A stretch of 8,636 bases of DNA, taken from the NCBI GenBank assembly GCA_017354095.1, contig JAFMRP010000154.1:1-8636 (forward strand). Direction: 5' to 3'. A program made the translations under genes and the position numbers. Below, one piece after another: positions 1-5,700 of this stretch (its first letter is position 1; each line of letters opens with the position of its first letter). The stretch comes from Ktedonobacteraceae bacterium (GTDB lineage Bacteria > Chloroflexota > Ktedonobacteria > Ktedonobacterales > Ktedonobacteraceae). The notes under the pieces are model-generated. The model was given only the letters and a program-made list of their open reading frames with translations. It was not told the DNA's origin and did no database searches.

Positions 1-342
1 CGTAATCAGCGACGCGGTGCCGATCTTGTCAAACTCATGCAGCGAGAAGTTCTCTACGTGGTTGAAAATTTTGCCGCGTACGATCTTACCAAATCCCGTC
101 GCCACTCTAGAAGAAAAGAAACTGGCCCCAATAGAACAGATCATTCCCCCAATGGCCACCAGCGACATGTATCCACCCACCCTCAAAATGTAATTGGTGT
201 CCCCCTTCACAACTCCCGTATCCACAATATCCGCCATCAGGGTCGGTAGGTACAGATCAGACAACGACTGCAAAAAAACCAGTACTAATACAAACACCAT
301 CGCCATCGTAAATGGCTTAGCGAATCTGAATAATCTTATCAT
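1..342 (-). CDS. ABC exporter half-transporter (membrane domain N-terminus), partial
   Basis: This is the N-terminal 114 residues of an ABC-type exporter subunit (fused membrane and ATPase type, MdlB-like multidrug/lipid exporters); the rest lies beyond the left edge. Read leftward, the frame is open to base 1. Hydrophobic helices are visible at about residues 11-33 and 56-78. Between them is LPTLMADIVDTGVVKGD (32-48), a signature I associate with heterodimeric exporters of Firmicutes and Chloroflexi. NFSLHEFDKIGTASLIT (98-114) matches the first coupling-helix region that contacts the nucleotide-binding domain. The ATG (342-340) overlaps the marR stop as ATGA, with GGAG four bases upstream, so translation is probably coupled to marR. 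By family habit a second half-transporter would follow. The substrate cannot be told; the MarR partner suggests a drug or toxic small molecule. GC by hand count over 1-300 is about 48%, lower than the genes on the right. Confidence 0.9.
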   Translation of the reverse strand, partial: MIRLFRFAKPFTMAMVFVLVLVFLQSLSDLYLPTLMADIVDTGVVKGDTNYILRVGGYMSLVAIGGMICSIGASFFSSRVATGFGKIVRGKIFNHVENFSLHEFDKIGTASLIT

Positions 343-830
343 GCGTCTCCATCTCCGCTCCATTGTGACTGCTCAAGGTTGGCTTCCTGCTCCCTGAAGT
401 ATTGAAACGCCCTGGATAAAAGCTCGGCAAACTGATTGCTCTGCTCCTCCCCCAGGTATTCAACCAGTCCCCTGAAAGAAGCAAAAAAAGCTTCTCCTGC
501 CTTTTGAGCAACCATCTCACCTTTCTCAGTTAAAACAATATAAACGGCACGCCTGTCACATGGATCAATGTGCCGCTCCACTAACCCATGAGCCTCAAGC
601 CCCTTCACCAGTTGCGTAACCGTCGGAGACGTTACCTGCATCTTTTTACTGATCTCCGACACCTTCAACCGGGCAGCACCATCCCCCGCCCCTCCGATCT
701 CCTTAATACAGAACAAAACCCCGATCTCGCTGCGCTTATAACCTCCAACCGATTGACGCCACGCAACTCTACTAAATTGCCCAAAGGACGCCAAAAGCTT
801 ATGCACCGTTGCATTTTCACAAGTGTCCAT
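339..830 (-). CDS. MarR-family winged-helix transcriptional regulator
   Basis: A 163-residue cytoplasmic DNA-binding regulator, normal MarR length. The winged helix-turn-helix spans about residues 35-105: helix 2 around LKVSEISKKMQV (55-66), recognition helix TSPTVTQLVKGLEAHGLV (67-84), and the wing with the family hallmark DPCDRRAVYIVLTEKG (89-104). Flanking helices (5-30 and 108-150) would form the dimer interface. The start at 830 was chosen because GGAGGGG lies five bases upstream; the frame stays open to an ATG at 890, but that codon sits inside the operator at the predicted transcript start and would add 20 non-conserved residues. Cysteines at 4, 41 and 91 could be redox- or ligand-sensing, but this is a guess. 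It overlaps the ABC exporter by four bases, so the likely job is ligand-relieved repression of the exporter operon and of itself through the palindrome at 882-896. Confidence 0.93.
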   Translation of the reverse strand: MDTCENATVHKLLASFGQFSRVAWRQSVGGYKRSEIGVLFCIKEIGGAGDGAARLKVSEISKKMQVTSPTVTQLVKGLEAHGLVERHIDPCDRRAVYIVLTEKGEMVAQKAGEAFFASFRGLVEYLGEEQSNQFAELLSRAFQYFREQEANLEQSQWSGDGDA

Positions 831-881
831 TGATCCCCTCCGCCCCCCGAAACAGGGAAAGAATAGTTTGGTATGTAATTT

Positions 882-896
882 ATTAGGCAACCTAAT
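882..896. promoter_or_regulatory. Probable MarR operator, 6-3-6 palindrome
   Basis: ATTAGG (882-887) and CCTAAT (891-896) form a perfect inverted repeat around CAA (888-890). Length and TTAGG-N3-CCTAA character match known MarR-family operators. It overlaps the last two bases of the -10 hexamer and covers the predicted start site, so a bound dimer would block RNA polymerase. The adjacent marR gene makes autoregulation the simplest reading. Confidence 0.75.
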
Positions 897-924
897 TATA
901 AGTGAGTATTCTTTCTCCTGTCAA
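895..924 (-). promoter_or_regulatory. Sigma70-type promoter of the marR-ABC operon
   Basis: On the minus strand, TTGACA (924-919) and TATAAT (900-895) are both perfect consensus hexamers, 18 bp apart. The predicted transcript start is near 888, giving a leader of roughly 58 nt to the marR ATG at 830. Such a strong core promoter fits one held off by a repressor, and the MarR-type palindrome touches its -10 element. Confidence 0.8.
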
Positions 925-931
925 GCCCTTT

Positions 932-1033
932 TCACCCCAGTATCCAGCCTTCCGAAAAATTACTACATTCGTATGGAACCTCCCCTGAACCATCCCCCAC
1001 CCTCCTGGCACCTGCACATCTTACGCTTCCCAT
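932..1033 (-). CDS. Candidate 33-codon small ORF downstream of the distal promoter
   Basis: ATG at 1033-1031, TGA at 934-932, 33 codons (begins MGSVRCAGARRVGDG). A purine-rich AAGGTGG sits five bases upstream of the ATG, and the distal promoter at 1085-1114 would start about 45 bases upstream. I recognise no family; the peptide is Gly/Arg-rich, with two cysteines and no membrane segment. It could be a real small protein, a leader peptide, the remnant of a decayed regulator gene, or chance. Only the promoter-RBS-ATG order supports it; no homology is claimed. Confidence 0.15.
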   Translation of the reverse strand: MGSVRCAGARRVGDGSGEVPYECSNFSEGWILG

Positions 1034-1064
1034 GATAGCCACCTTCAAGACCGGTCTACATCAA

Positions 1065-1104
1065 TGCGATATATCGTTATCACAAATATAAACGATATAT
1101 CGCA
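1065..1104. repeat. 14-bp perfect inverted repeat carrying two CGATATATCG palindromes
   Basis: TGCGATATATCGTT (1065-1078) and AACGATATATCGCA (1091-1104) are perfect reverse complements with 12 bases between. Each arm contains the 10-bp self-palindrome CGATATATCG, so a dimeric regulator could bind each arm; centre-to-centre distance is 26 bp. The arms bracket the -10 of the leftward promoter at 1085-1114: one fills the spacer, the other covers the start site. This favours a double operator over a terminator, as no rightward gene lies upstream. The cognate regulator is not identifiable here; PadR- or TetR-type proteins are possibilities. Confidence 0.7.
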
Positions 1105-1114
1105 TTTTTGTCAA
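1085..1114 (-). promoter_or_regulatory. Distal leftward promoter flanked by twin operators
   Basis: On the minus strand, TTGACA (1114-1109) is followed after 18 bp by TATATT (1090-1085). Predicted transcript start is near 1078, at the edge of one operator arm. It points toward the marR-ABC operon about 190 bp upstream of that operon's own promoter, with only a doubtful 33-codon ORF between. It may be a second, differently controlled promoter for the exporter or the orphaned promoter of a lost gene. Confidence 0.55.
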
Positions 1115-1219
1115 GCTCTTATGGCACGTTTTTTTGCTCTAGCCGTAACAAAATCCCTACCTTATGCGTCTTATAGATAGGAGGAAGTTTTCTTGCCCTT
1201 TACGCAAAACTTATGATCT

Positions 1220-1250
1220 CACTACGCTTGACTTTCCGCTTTGCGTAGTG
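1220..1250. repeat. 8-bp inverted repeat CACTACGC/GCGTAGTG
   Basis: CACTACGC (1220-1227) and GCGTAGTG (1243-1250) are perfect reverse complements with a 15-base interval that contains TTGACT. A competing repeat pairs TACGCAAA (1201-1208) with TTTGCGTA (1240-1247) and shares the GCGTA bases. It could be an operator over the possible promoter or, if transcribed from further upstream, two mutually exclusive RNA hairpins. Confidence 0.4.
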
Positions 1251-1256
1251 TACAAC
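1228..1256 (+). promoter_or_regulatory. Possible promoter of the DUF4012 gene
   Basis: TTGACT (1228-1233), a 17-bp spacer, then TACAAC (1251-1256): five of six and four of six consensus matches. Transcription would start near 1263, giving a leader of about 70 nt to the TTG at 1333. The -10 is weak, so this is tentative. Confidence 0.35.
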
Positions 1257-1332
1257 TAGTGCTCTGTCATATCCAAATATGTTTATTGTCTATGTTTTTG
1301 TATGCATATCTAGCAATGGTAAGGGGTGAGCC

Positions 1333-4314
1333 TTGCTACACATTGAAGACAACTCTGCCATAAAAGTCCTTCGGACTCACGATATCTCTGATTGGCAGGA
1401 TATAACTCTCGATATATACAACTCAAAGATAAGAAAACGCATCTATCGACGTAAAGCTGCTATCATATCCTATTTCACTACCAACCGAGCGCTCGCGGAG
1501 ATCGCGGCGGAATATCACATGCCCCCAAAGCTGATTGAGAAACTGGCCTCGCGCTGCCTGCGGCAACATGAAGACGGCCAGTTCTGGGGCTTCCGCGCCC
1601 TGCTGCCCGGAGCGGCGGTCGTTGACCATATCCCCGCCGACACCAACGGCTCACACCCCACAATCAGCACCAATGAAGAAGAAGAGGAAGTAGAGCCTAC
1701 GACCAAGCTTCCGGTGCCACGCGACGCGTCCAGAAGCCGCATTACGACGCCATTGACCGGCCCCGCAAATGAGGAGAACATCACGACCACCACAGAGCAG
1801 GCGGCTCATGAGGATTCAACTCCGGAGGCCGAACCGGAATCCGCGACAGACGACAGCACCAGCGCCGACGCAGCACCATCCGACGAGCCAGCCATCGCCC
1901 TGCAGCATGGACCAGGGGAGACAGTGCAGGCTGCGACAACCACAGATCCGGACGCCACAAGCACTACCGATAAGTTGCCTGCAAAACTGCCAGAACCCGA
2001 CCAGCTGGCTATCCAACCGGCAACAGGTACGATGGCCGATGATTGCCTGCAGCACCTGCCACTACACCGCATGCTCAAAAGGCACGACCTTCGAGGCTTG
2101 CATGCCATCGCTCGCCAGCGCCGCATGATACGTCGCCGCATCACCCGCTCCGCTCACGAGAAAAAAACAAGCGCGAGCCGTTTCCGGCGCGCTGTGTCCC
2201 TGACCATTATCGTCACACTGCTCTTCGCTATCCTGATTCCTCTGGGTGTGGGCCTCCAGGTCTATAACCTTTATAACAGTGTCAATGGCATTGCTCACGA
2301 TGGCGTCGATAATCTAATGGAGGTCGAAGGCCTGCTTTCAGCAGCTAAATCAGACCCTATGTCAGCCCTCGATGCCAACAAATTGCAACATGCGAAAACG
2401 TCGTTTAAAGACGCGGAGAACGACTTTCTTCAGCTACAACAACTCGTAGATCGCCCGGACGTTCAGTCCCTGGCCAACCAGGTCTCACCTCAATACGGCA
2501 AACAGCTTGTAGCCGCGCAGCATCTTGTACAGGTAGCCCTGGACGTTTCCCGTATGGGCCAGGAATTGACGGATATCGGCCTCATCGGCTCCAATGCGCT
2601 GCATGGCTCACCACTCGCCACTGGTGCCAAAGCACAACCTCTGCTCAGCGTCGACAATGCTGCGCAGATCTCCGGCGCGCTGCCCCATACGCTCTTCTAC
2701 CTGGATGATATCCAGCTCCACATGAGCCAGGTACAATTGCAAGATCTACCTCTCAGCCAGCAGCAAAAAAACCAGCTCACAGCTATGCTGGGGCAGATGC
2801 CACAGATACACGATATGCTCGTACAGGCGCAGTCTCTGCTGCCATCGGTCTTCTGGCTGCTGGGTGTAGGCCACCCGCGAAACTTCCTCGTGCAGACAAT
2901 GGATCGCGGCGAACTGCGCCCCAGCGGCGGTTTTACTGGCCAGTTCGGCCTTCTCACCATTGCGGATGGCCGTGTGGCGCCTTTCACGCTCAAAGATGTC
3001 TTGACCATCGACTACGGTGGCAATGATGTGGCTATTGGCCGCTCCGCGCCATCTGAATACAAAAGCTGGATGAACTTCGGCAACTGGGGCCTGCGTGACT
3101 CTAATCTCTCGCCGGATTACCCCACTACCGCGAAGCTCAATATGCGCGTTTTCCAGGAGGAGGGCGGCGGCCCGGTCGACGGCGTTATCGCTTTCACCCC
3201 TACTTTCATCAGCCACATTCTAAAGGTAACCGGCCCGATTAAGGTCGGCAATGGCTACAACGAAACCATTACTGCTCAGAATCTGGAAGAGCGCCTGCAC
3301 TTCTACCAGCAGGACTCCAGCGCCATCAATAAACAACGGCAGATCTCCGGCGACACCAGCAATCAGGCTCGCAAAGAATTTACTTCGCTGGTCGGAAAAC
3401 TGCTGATGGATAAGGTACGCAGCCTGCCGACGAAAAAACTCACGGACATCTTTAAAAATGCGGCGAAGGATCTTGAGTCGCACGATCTGCAAGTCTACTT
3501 CACCGATCCCACGGCTGAAAAGTGGCTGGTCGATCACGGTTACAACGGCGCTATCGATCCTTTCACCAAACACGATGGTTTCGTCGTCAACCAGGCCAAT
3601 ATCAGCATCAGCAAGGCCAGCACGATGGTCCACACGACGGAACACGACGATATTGTGCTCGATAGCCAGGGCGGCGCACAGCACAATCTCACCATCACGC
3701 TCGACTATAAGCAGACGGGCAACGTCTACGGTTTCAATACCTACGCCGACTACCTGCGCATCTATGCTCCTGCCAGATCCCAGTTCCAGTTCGGCAACGG
3801 CTTCGATAGTGGTACGGCGCTCTGCAAGCCTGCAATGACACCGCCTCCCAATAACAGCGGCGACAAAAGGATCAAGCCCGATCCGGGTGACAATCCACCC
3901 AAGCAGGATGATCATAGCTGCGCGCAGTACAAAACATCCTTCCCCAGCGACGCCCGTTATTGCCCGGACGGCAACTACGATCTTGGTGAGCGCTACTTCA
4001 AAACACCCTGGCCCATCGATAGCCTCGGCGGCCCGACCAACAAAAGCAGCGATCTGCCCGGACGCGCGATGTGGGGCGGCCTGACCGTTACACCGAAGAA
4101 CTGCATCTCCACTATCACACTCTCATGGTATGTGCCCAACGTCGTCAAACACGATAGCAAGGGGCATCCCATCTACCAGATCCTGGTGCAAAAGCAGGGC
4201 GGCTACAGCCCCACCATCGAGCTCAACGTCGATGCCAGCGCAGTCAAAGGTGGCAAGTCCTTCCAGGTCAAAAAGGATATCGTCAAAGATACCATGTTCT
4301 CTATGCCACACTGA
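1333..4314 (+). CDS. DUF4012 single-pass membrane protein with transposase-like N-terminal HTH
   Basis: A 993-residue protein of unknown function. Residues ~20-93 are helical and resemble the N-terminal HTH domain of Mu/integrase-type transposases: basic RKRIYRRKAAI (33-43), helices around 51-78, and closing DGQFWGFRALLPG (81-93), a motif I recall from that family. Residues ~100-235 are a Thr/Pro/acidic linker with a Glu run at 115-119. A basic stretch (249-287) precedes one membrane helix (~288-310), so by the positive-inside rule the N-terminus is cytoplasmic and the rest external. Residues ~440-770 fit DUF4012, with ELRPSGGFTGQFGLLT (527-542). External cysteines at 831, 863, 877 and 924 could form disulfides; 833-862 is a Pro/Asn/Asp-rich insertion. 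The TTG start has AAGGGGTGA three bases upstream, and the next in-frame ATG (codon 63) would cut the HTH. DUF4012 proteins often sit near surface-polysaccharide genes, but none is here. The first 36 codons are AT-rich (43 of 108 bases G+C). Confidence 0.88.
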   Translation: MLHIEDNSAIKVLRTHDISDWQDITLDIYNSKIRKRIYRRKAAIISYFTTNRALAEIAAEYHMPPKLIEKLASRCLRQHEDGQFWGFRALLPGAAVVDHIPADTNGSHPTISTNEEEEEVEPTTKLPVPRDASRSRITTPLTGPANEENITTTTEQAAHEDSTPEAEPESATDDSTSADAAPSDEPAIALQHGPGETVQAATTTDPDATSTTDKLPAKLPEPDQLAIQPATGTMADDCLQHLPLHRMLKRHDLRGLHAIARQRRMIRRRITRSAHEKKTSASRFRRAVSLTIIVTLLFAILIPLGVGLQVYNLYNSVNGIAHDGVDNLMEVEGLLSAAKSDPMSALDANKLQHAKTSFKDAENDFLQLQQLVDRPDVQSLANQVSPQYGKQLVAAQHLVQVALDVSRMGQELTDIGLIGSNALHGSPLATGAKAQPLLSVDNAAQISGALPHTLFYLDDIQLHMSQVQLQDLPLSQQQKNQLTAMLGQMPQIHDMLVQAQSLLPSVFWLLGVGHPRNFLVQTMDRGELRPSGGFTGQFGLLTIADGRVAPFTLKDVLTIDYGGNDVAIGRSAPSEYKSWMNFGNWGLRDSNLSPDYPTTAKLNMRVFQEEGGGPVDGVIAFTPTFISHILKVTGPIKVGNGYNETITAQNLEERLHFYQQDSSAINKQRQISGDTSNQARKEFTSLVGKLLMDKVRSLPTKKLTDIFKNAAKDLESHDLQVYFTDPTAEKWLVDHGYNGAIDPFTKHDGFVVNQANISISKASTMVHTTEHDDIVLDSQGGAQHNLTITLDYKQTGNVYGFNTYADYLRIYAPARSQFQFGNGFDSGTALCKPAMTPPPNNSGDKRIKPDPGDNPPKQDDHSCAQYKTSFPSDARYCPDGNYDLGERYFKTPWPIDSLGGPTNKSSDLPGRAMWGGLTVTPKNCISTITLSWYVPNVVKHDSKGHPIYQILVQKQGGYSPTIELNVDASAVKGGKSFQVKKDIVKDTMFSMPH

Positions 4315-4321
4315 TGAAGAG

Positions 4322-4359
4322 AAAGAATAGAGGATTTGTTGGCCTCAGGCCGATTCTTT
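4322..4359. terminator. Hairpin between convergent genes, possible bidirectional terminator
   Basis: Only 30 bases separate the DUF4012 and recF stop codons. GGCC-TCA-GGCC (4341-4351) forms a small GC stem containing the recF stop, and outer arms AAAGAAT (4322-4328) and ATTCTTT (4353-4359) can pair around it. Rightward, TTCTTTTT follows the GC stem like a terminator tail; leftward the T-rich tail is poor. Stem energy is modest, so this is tentative. Confidence 0.4.
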
Positions 4360-5526
4360 TTGTAGTGTGCCACTGCTAACATGATAGAGGTGCGCCCGCT
4401 CCATAATATCAGCAGGGAAGCCCGCTAGATCGGTGGTGGTGAGAAAAACCTGCTCATGTTCAAGGATCTGGCGCAACAGGAACGACCGTCGGGCCTGGTC
4501 CAGCTCGCTAAAAACATCATCCAGCAGCAGAATCGGCTCATCGCCCGTGCAGCTGCGCATATAGGCCAGTTCCGCCAGCTTGGCCGACAGCGCCGCCGTC
4601 CGCTGCTGCCCGCGCGAACCATACATAAGCATATTGACGCCATTCACCTGGAACTCCAGGTCATCACGGTGCGGTCCAAGCAGGCAAACACCCTGCTGGA
4701 TCTCCTTACGCCTGATATCACGCAGTTGCGCCCGGTAATGCTCCGGTGCCTCAAAGGCGCTCCACTCATACTCCACTTTGAACGAAGGCCGGTACACGAT
4801 TACCAGCTCCTCCTGACCACCGCTGATGGTCTGCTGAAACGCGTTGGCACGCTGATTCAGCGCTTCTATCATACGGGATCGCTCGTAGATAATCATTCCA
4901 GCATGGAGGGTCAACTGCTCATCCAGGTAATCTAGCATGTGCGGATCATCCTGGCGCTCACGAACGCGCTTGAGCAGGGCCGCGCGCTGCAAGACGATCT
5001 TGCGATATTTCACCAGTGCCTGGCAGTAGCGCGGCTGTACCTGGCAGAGCGCACGATCCAGAAAGCGCCTGCGTTCATCTGGTGGACCATCCACCAGGTG
5101 CAGATCAGTAGGCGCAAACAATACGACCTTCATCTGCCCGATCAGTTCCATAGTACGCTTAGGCACACCATTGACCTTAAAGCGCTTGCGCGGCGTATTG
5201 GCAGGAAGCTCGAACGCGGGACGTGCATTCTGGGAAACCTGCGGAGGCGAAGGATCAGAAACCACCACCTCGACCTGGGCTGAACCAGCACTCCTCTCTA
5301 CCTCCCCCCTCAAACGTGCGATCCGTTCAGGTGCATTCCAGTTGACCACTTCACGGTCACTGCCCGCGTGAAAAGAGGTAGCGGTAGCCAGCATTCCCAC
5401 CGCTTCAAGCAGGTTCGTTTTACCCTGCGCGTTATCTCCATGAAAGATAAAAAGCCCGGGCCGCAAAGCTATATCCAGCTCTTTATAATTACGAAACTCG
5501 CTCAAAACAAGGTGAGAAAGAAACAT
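4345..5526 (-). CDS. recF: DNA replication/repair protein RecF
   Basis: RecF is an SMC-like ATPase that helps load RecA at single-strand gaps together with RecO and RecR. The 393 residues fit the family's usual 360-400. Seen in order: N-terminal LVLSEFRNYKELDI (6-19), Walker A GDNAQGKT (30-37), ABC signature YGSRGQQRT (302-310), and Walker B with D-loop ILLLDDVFSELD (332-343). The start at 5526 was chosen because RecF proteins normally begin a few residues before FRNY. The frame is open 54 codons further upstream to 5688, but that stretch is Gly/Arg-rich, unlike RecF, and coincides with hairpins. AGGA lies four to five bases before the ATG. It lies 174 bases downstream of dnaN in the same direction and probably shares its transcript. 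A poorly conserved segment rich in Pro, Ser and Asn at about residues 90-112 looks like a surface loop. Confidence 0.96.
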   Translation of the reverse strand: MFLSHLVLSEFRNYKELDIALRPGLFIFHGDNAQGKTNLLEAVGMLATATSFHAGSDREVVNWNAPERIARLRGEVERSAGSAQVEVVVSDPSPPQVSQNARPAFELPANTPRKRFKVNGVPKRTMELIGQMKVVLFAPTDLHLVDGPPDERRRFLDRALCQVQPRYCQALVKYRKIVLQRAALLKRVRERQDDPHMLDYLDEQLTLHAGMIIYERSRMIEALNQRANAFQQTISGGQEELVIVYRPSFKVEYEWSAFEAPEHYRAQLRDIRRKEIQQGVCLLGPHRDDLEFQVNGVNMLMYGSRGQQRTAALSAKLAELAYMRSCTGDEPILLLDDVFSELDQARRSFLLRQILEHEQVFLTTTDLAGFPADIMERAHLYHVSSGTLQKESA

Positions 5527-5573
5527 CGCATCCTGACTAACTCTGGTACAGGCCTTGCCCTCCAGATATGTAA

Positions 5574-5594
5574 GGCCACCCGCAAGGGGTGGCC
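5574..5594. repeat. 8-bp perfect stem-loop in the dnaN-recF spacer
   Basis: GGCCACCC (5574-5581) and GGGTGGCC (5587-5594) pair perfectly around a GCAAG loop. It is GC-rich, lies about 50 bases before the recF ATG on the transcript, and has no T tract, so it is not an obvious terminator. Its look (GGGTGGCC with a short GCAAG/CTTGC loop) resembles dispersed intergenic palindromes I recall from Chloroflexota genomes. Confidence 0.65.
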
Positions 5595-5638
5595 GGTCCG
5601 TGTCTACCAACCCTCTCGCCCCACCCAAAGTGTGGAGC

Positions 5639-5676
5639 CCTCCCTTGTGGGAGGCCGGATCGCGCATGACCGATCC
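5639..5676. repeat. Two further stem-loops in the dnaN-recF spacer
   Basis: CCTCCC (5639-5644) pairs with GGGAGG (5649-5654) around TTGT. Immediately beside it GGATCG (5657-5662) pairs with CGATCC (5671-5676) around eight bases. With the hairpin at 5574-5594 they fill much of the 174-base spacer and share GGCCGG-like flanks (5591-5596 and 5653-5658). They may be parts of one repeat element or an RNA-processing/attenuation region that sets RecF output relative to DnaN. Confidence 0.5.
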
Positions 5677-5700
5677 CGTTCCCCTCACAGGTGGCCAGCT

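Larger units (their letters stand above)
1115..1332. other. AT-rich upstream region of the DUF4012 gene, no supported gene
   Basis: This is the rightward half of the 502-base spacer between marR and the DUF4012 gene. It holds a strong AGGAGG (1179-1184) followed eight bases later by a seven-codon ORF (TTG 1193 to TGA 1216, reading MPFTQNL), overlapping inverted repeats at 1201-1250, a possible promoter (1228-1256), and an AT-rich leader with TATGTTT repeated at 1278 and 1291. AAGGGGTGA (1321-1329), three bases before the TTG at 1333, is the ribosome-binding site of the large gene. I see no tRNA or recognisable RNA gene. Confidence 0.5.

Noticed and set aside
214..224. GTATCCACA, one mismatch from a DnaA box
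   Set aside because: It is a single copy within the ABC exporter coding region, with no cluster or AT-rich unwinding region, so there is no support for an origin.
831..890. A longer MarR starting at 890
   Set aside because: The ATG lies in the operator at the predicted transcript start, has no leader for a ribosome-binding site, and the ATG at 830 has a strong one.
1065..1110. Rho-independent terminator: 14-bp stem followed by TTTTTG on the plus strand
   Set aside because: The stem is AT-rich with a 12-base loop, no rightward gene precedes it, and the T run is better explained as part of the spacer of the leftward promoter.
1410..1419. CGATATATAC, a partial copy of the CGATATATCG operator, in the DUF4012 coding region
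   Set aside because: It matches 8 of 10 bases in an AT-rich coding stretch more than 300 bp from the twin operators, so chance is likely.
3220..3915. Minus-strand open frame of 231 codons inside the DUF4012 gene
   Set aside because: It lies entirely antisense to a well-supported coding region, has no ribosome-binding site I can see, and its translation is repetitive Val/Ile/Asp/Arg-rich sequence typical of a GC-rich shadow frame.
5527..5688. A 54-residue N-terminal extension of RecF
   Set aside because: RecF proteins start a few residues before FRNY; the extension is Gly/Arg-rich and encoded by hairpin DNA. An upstream start cannot be fully excluded.
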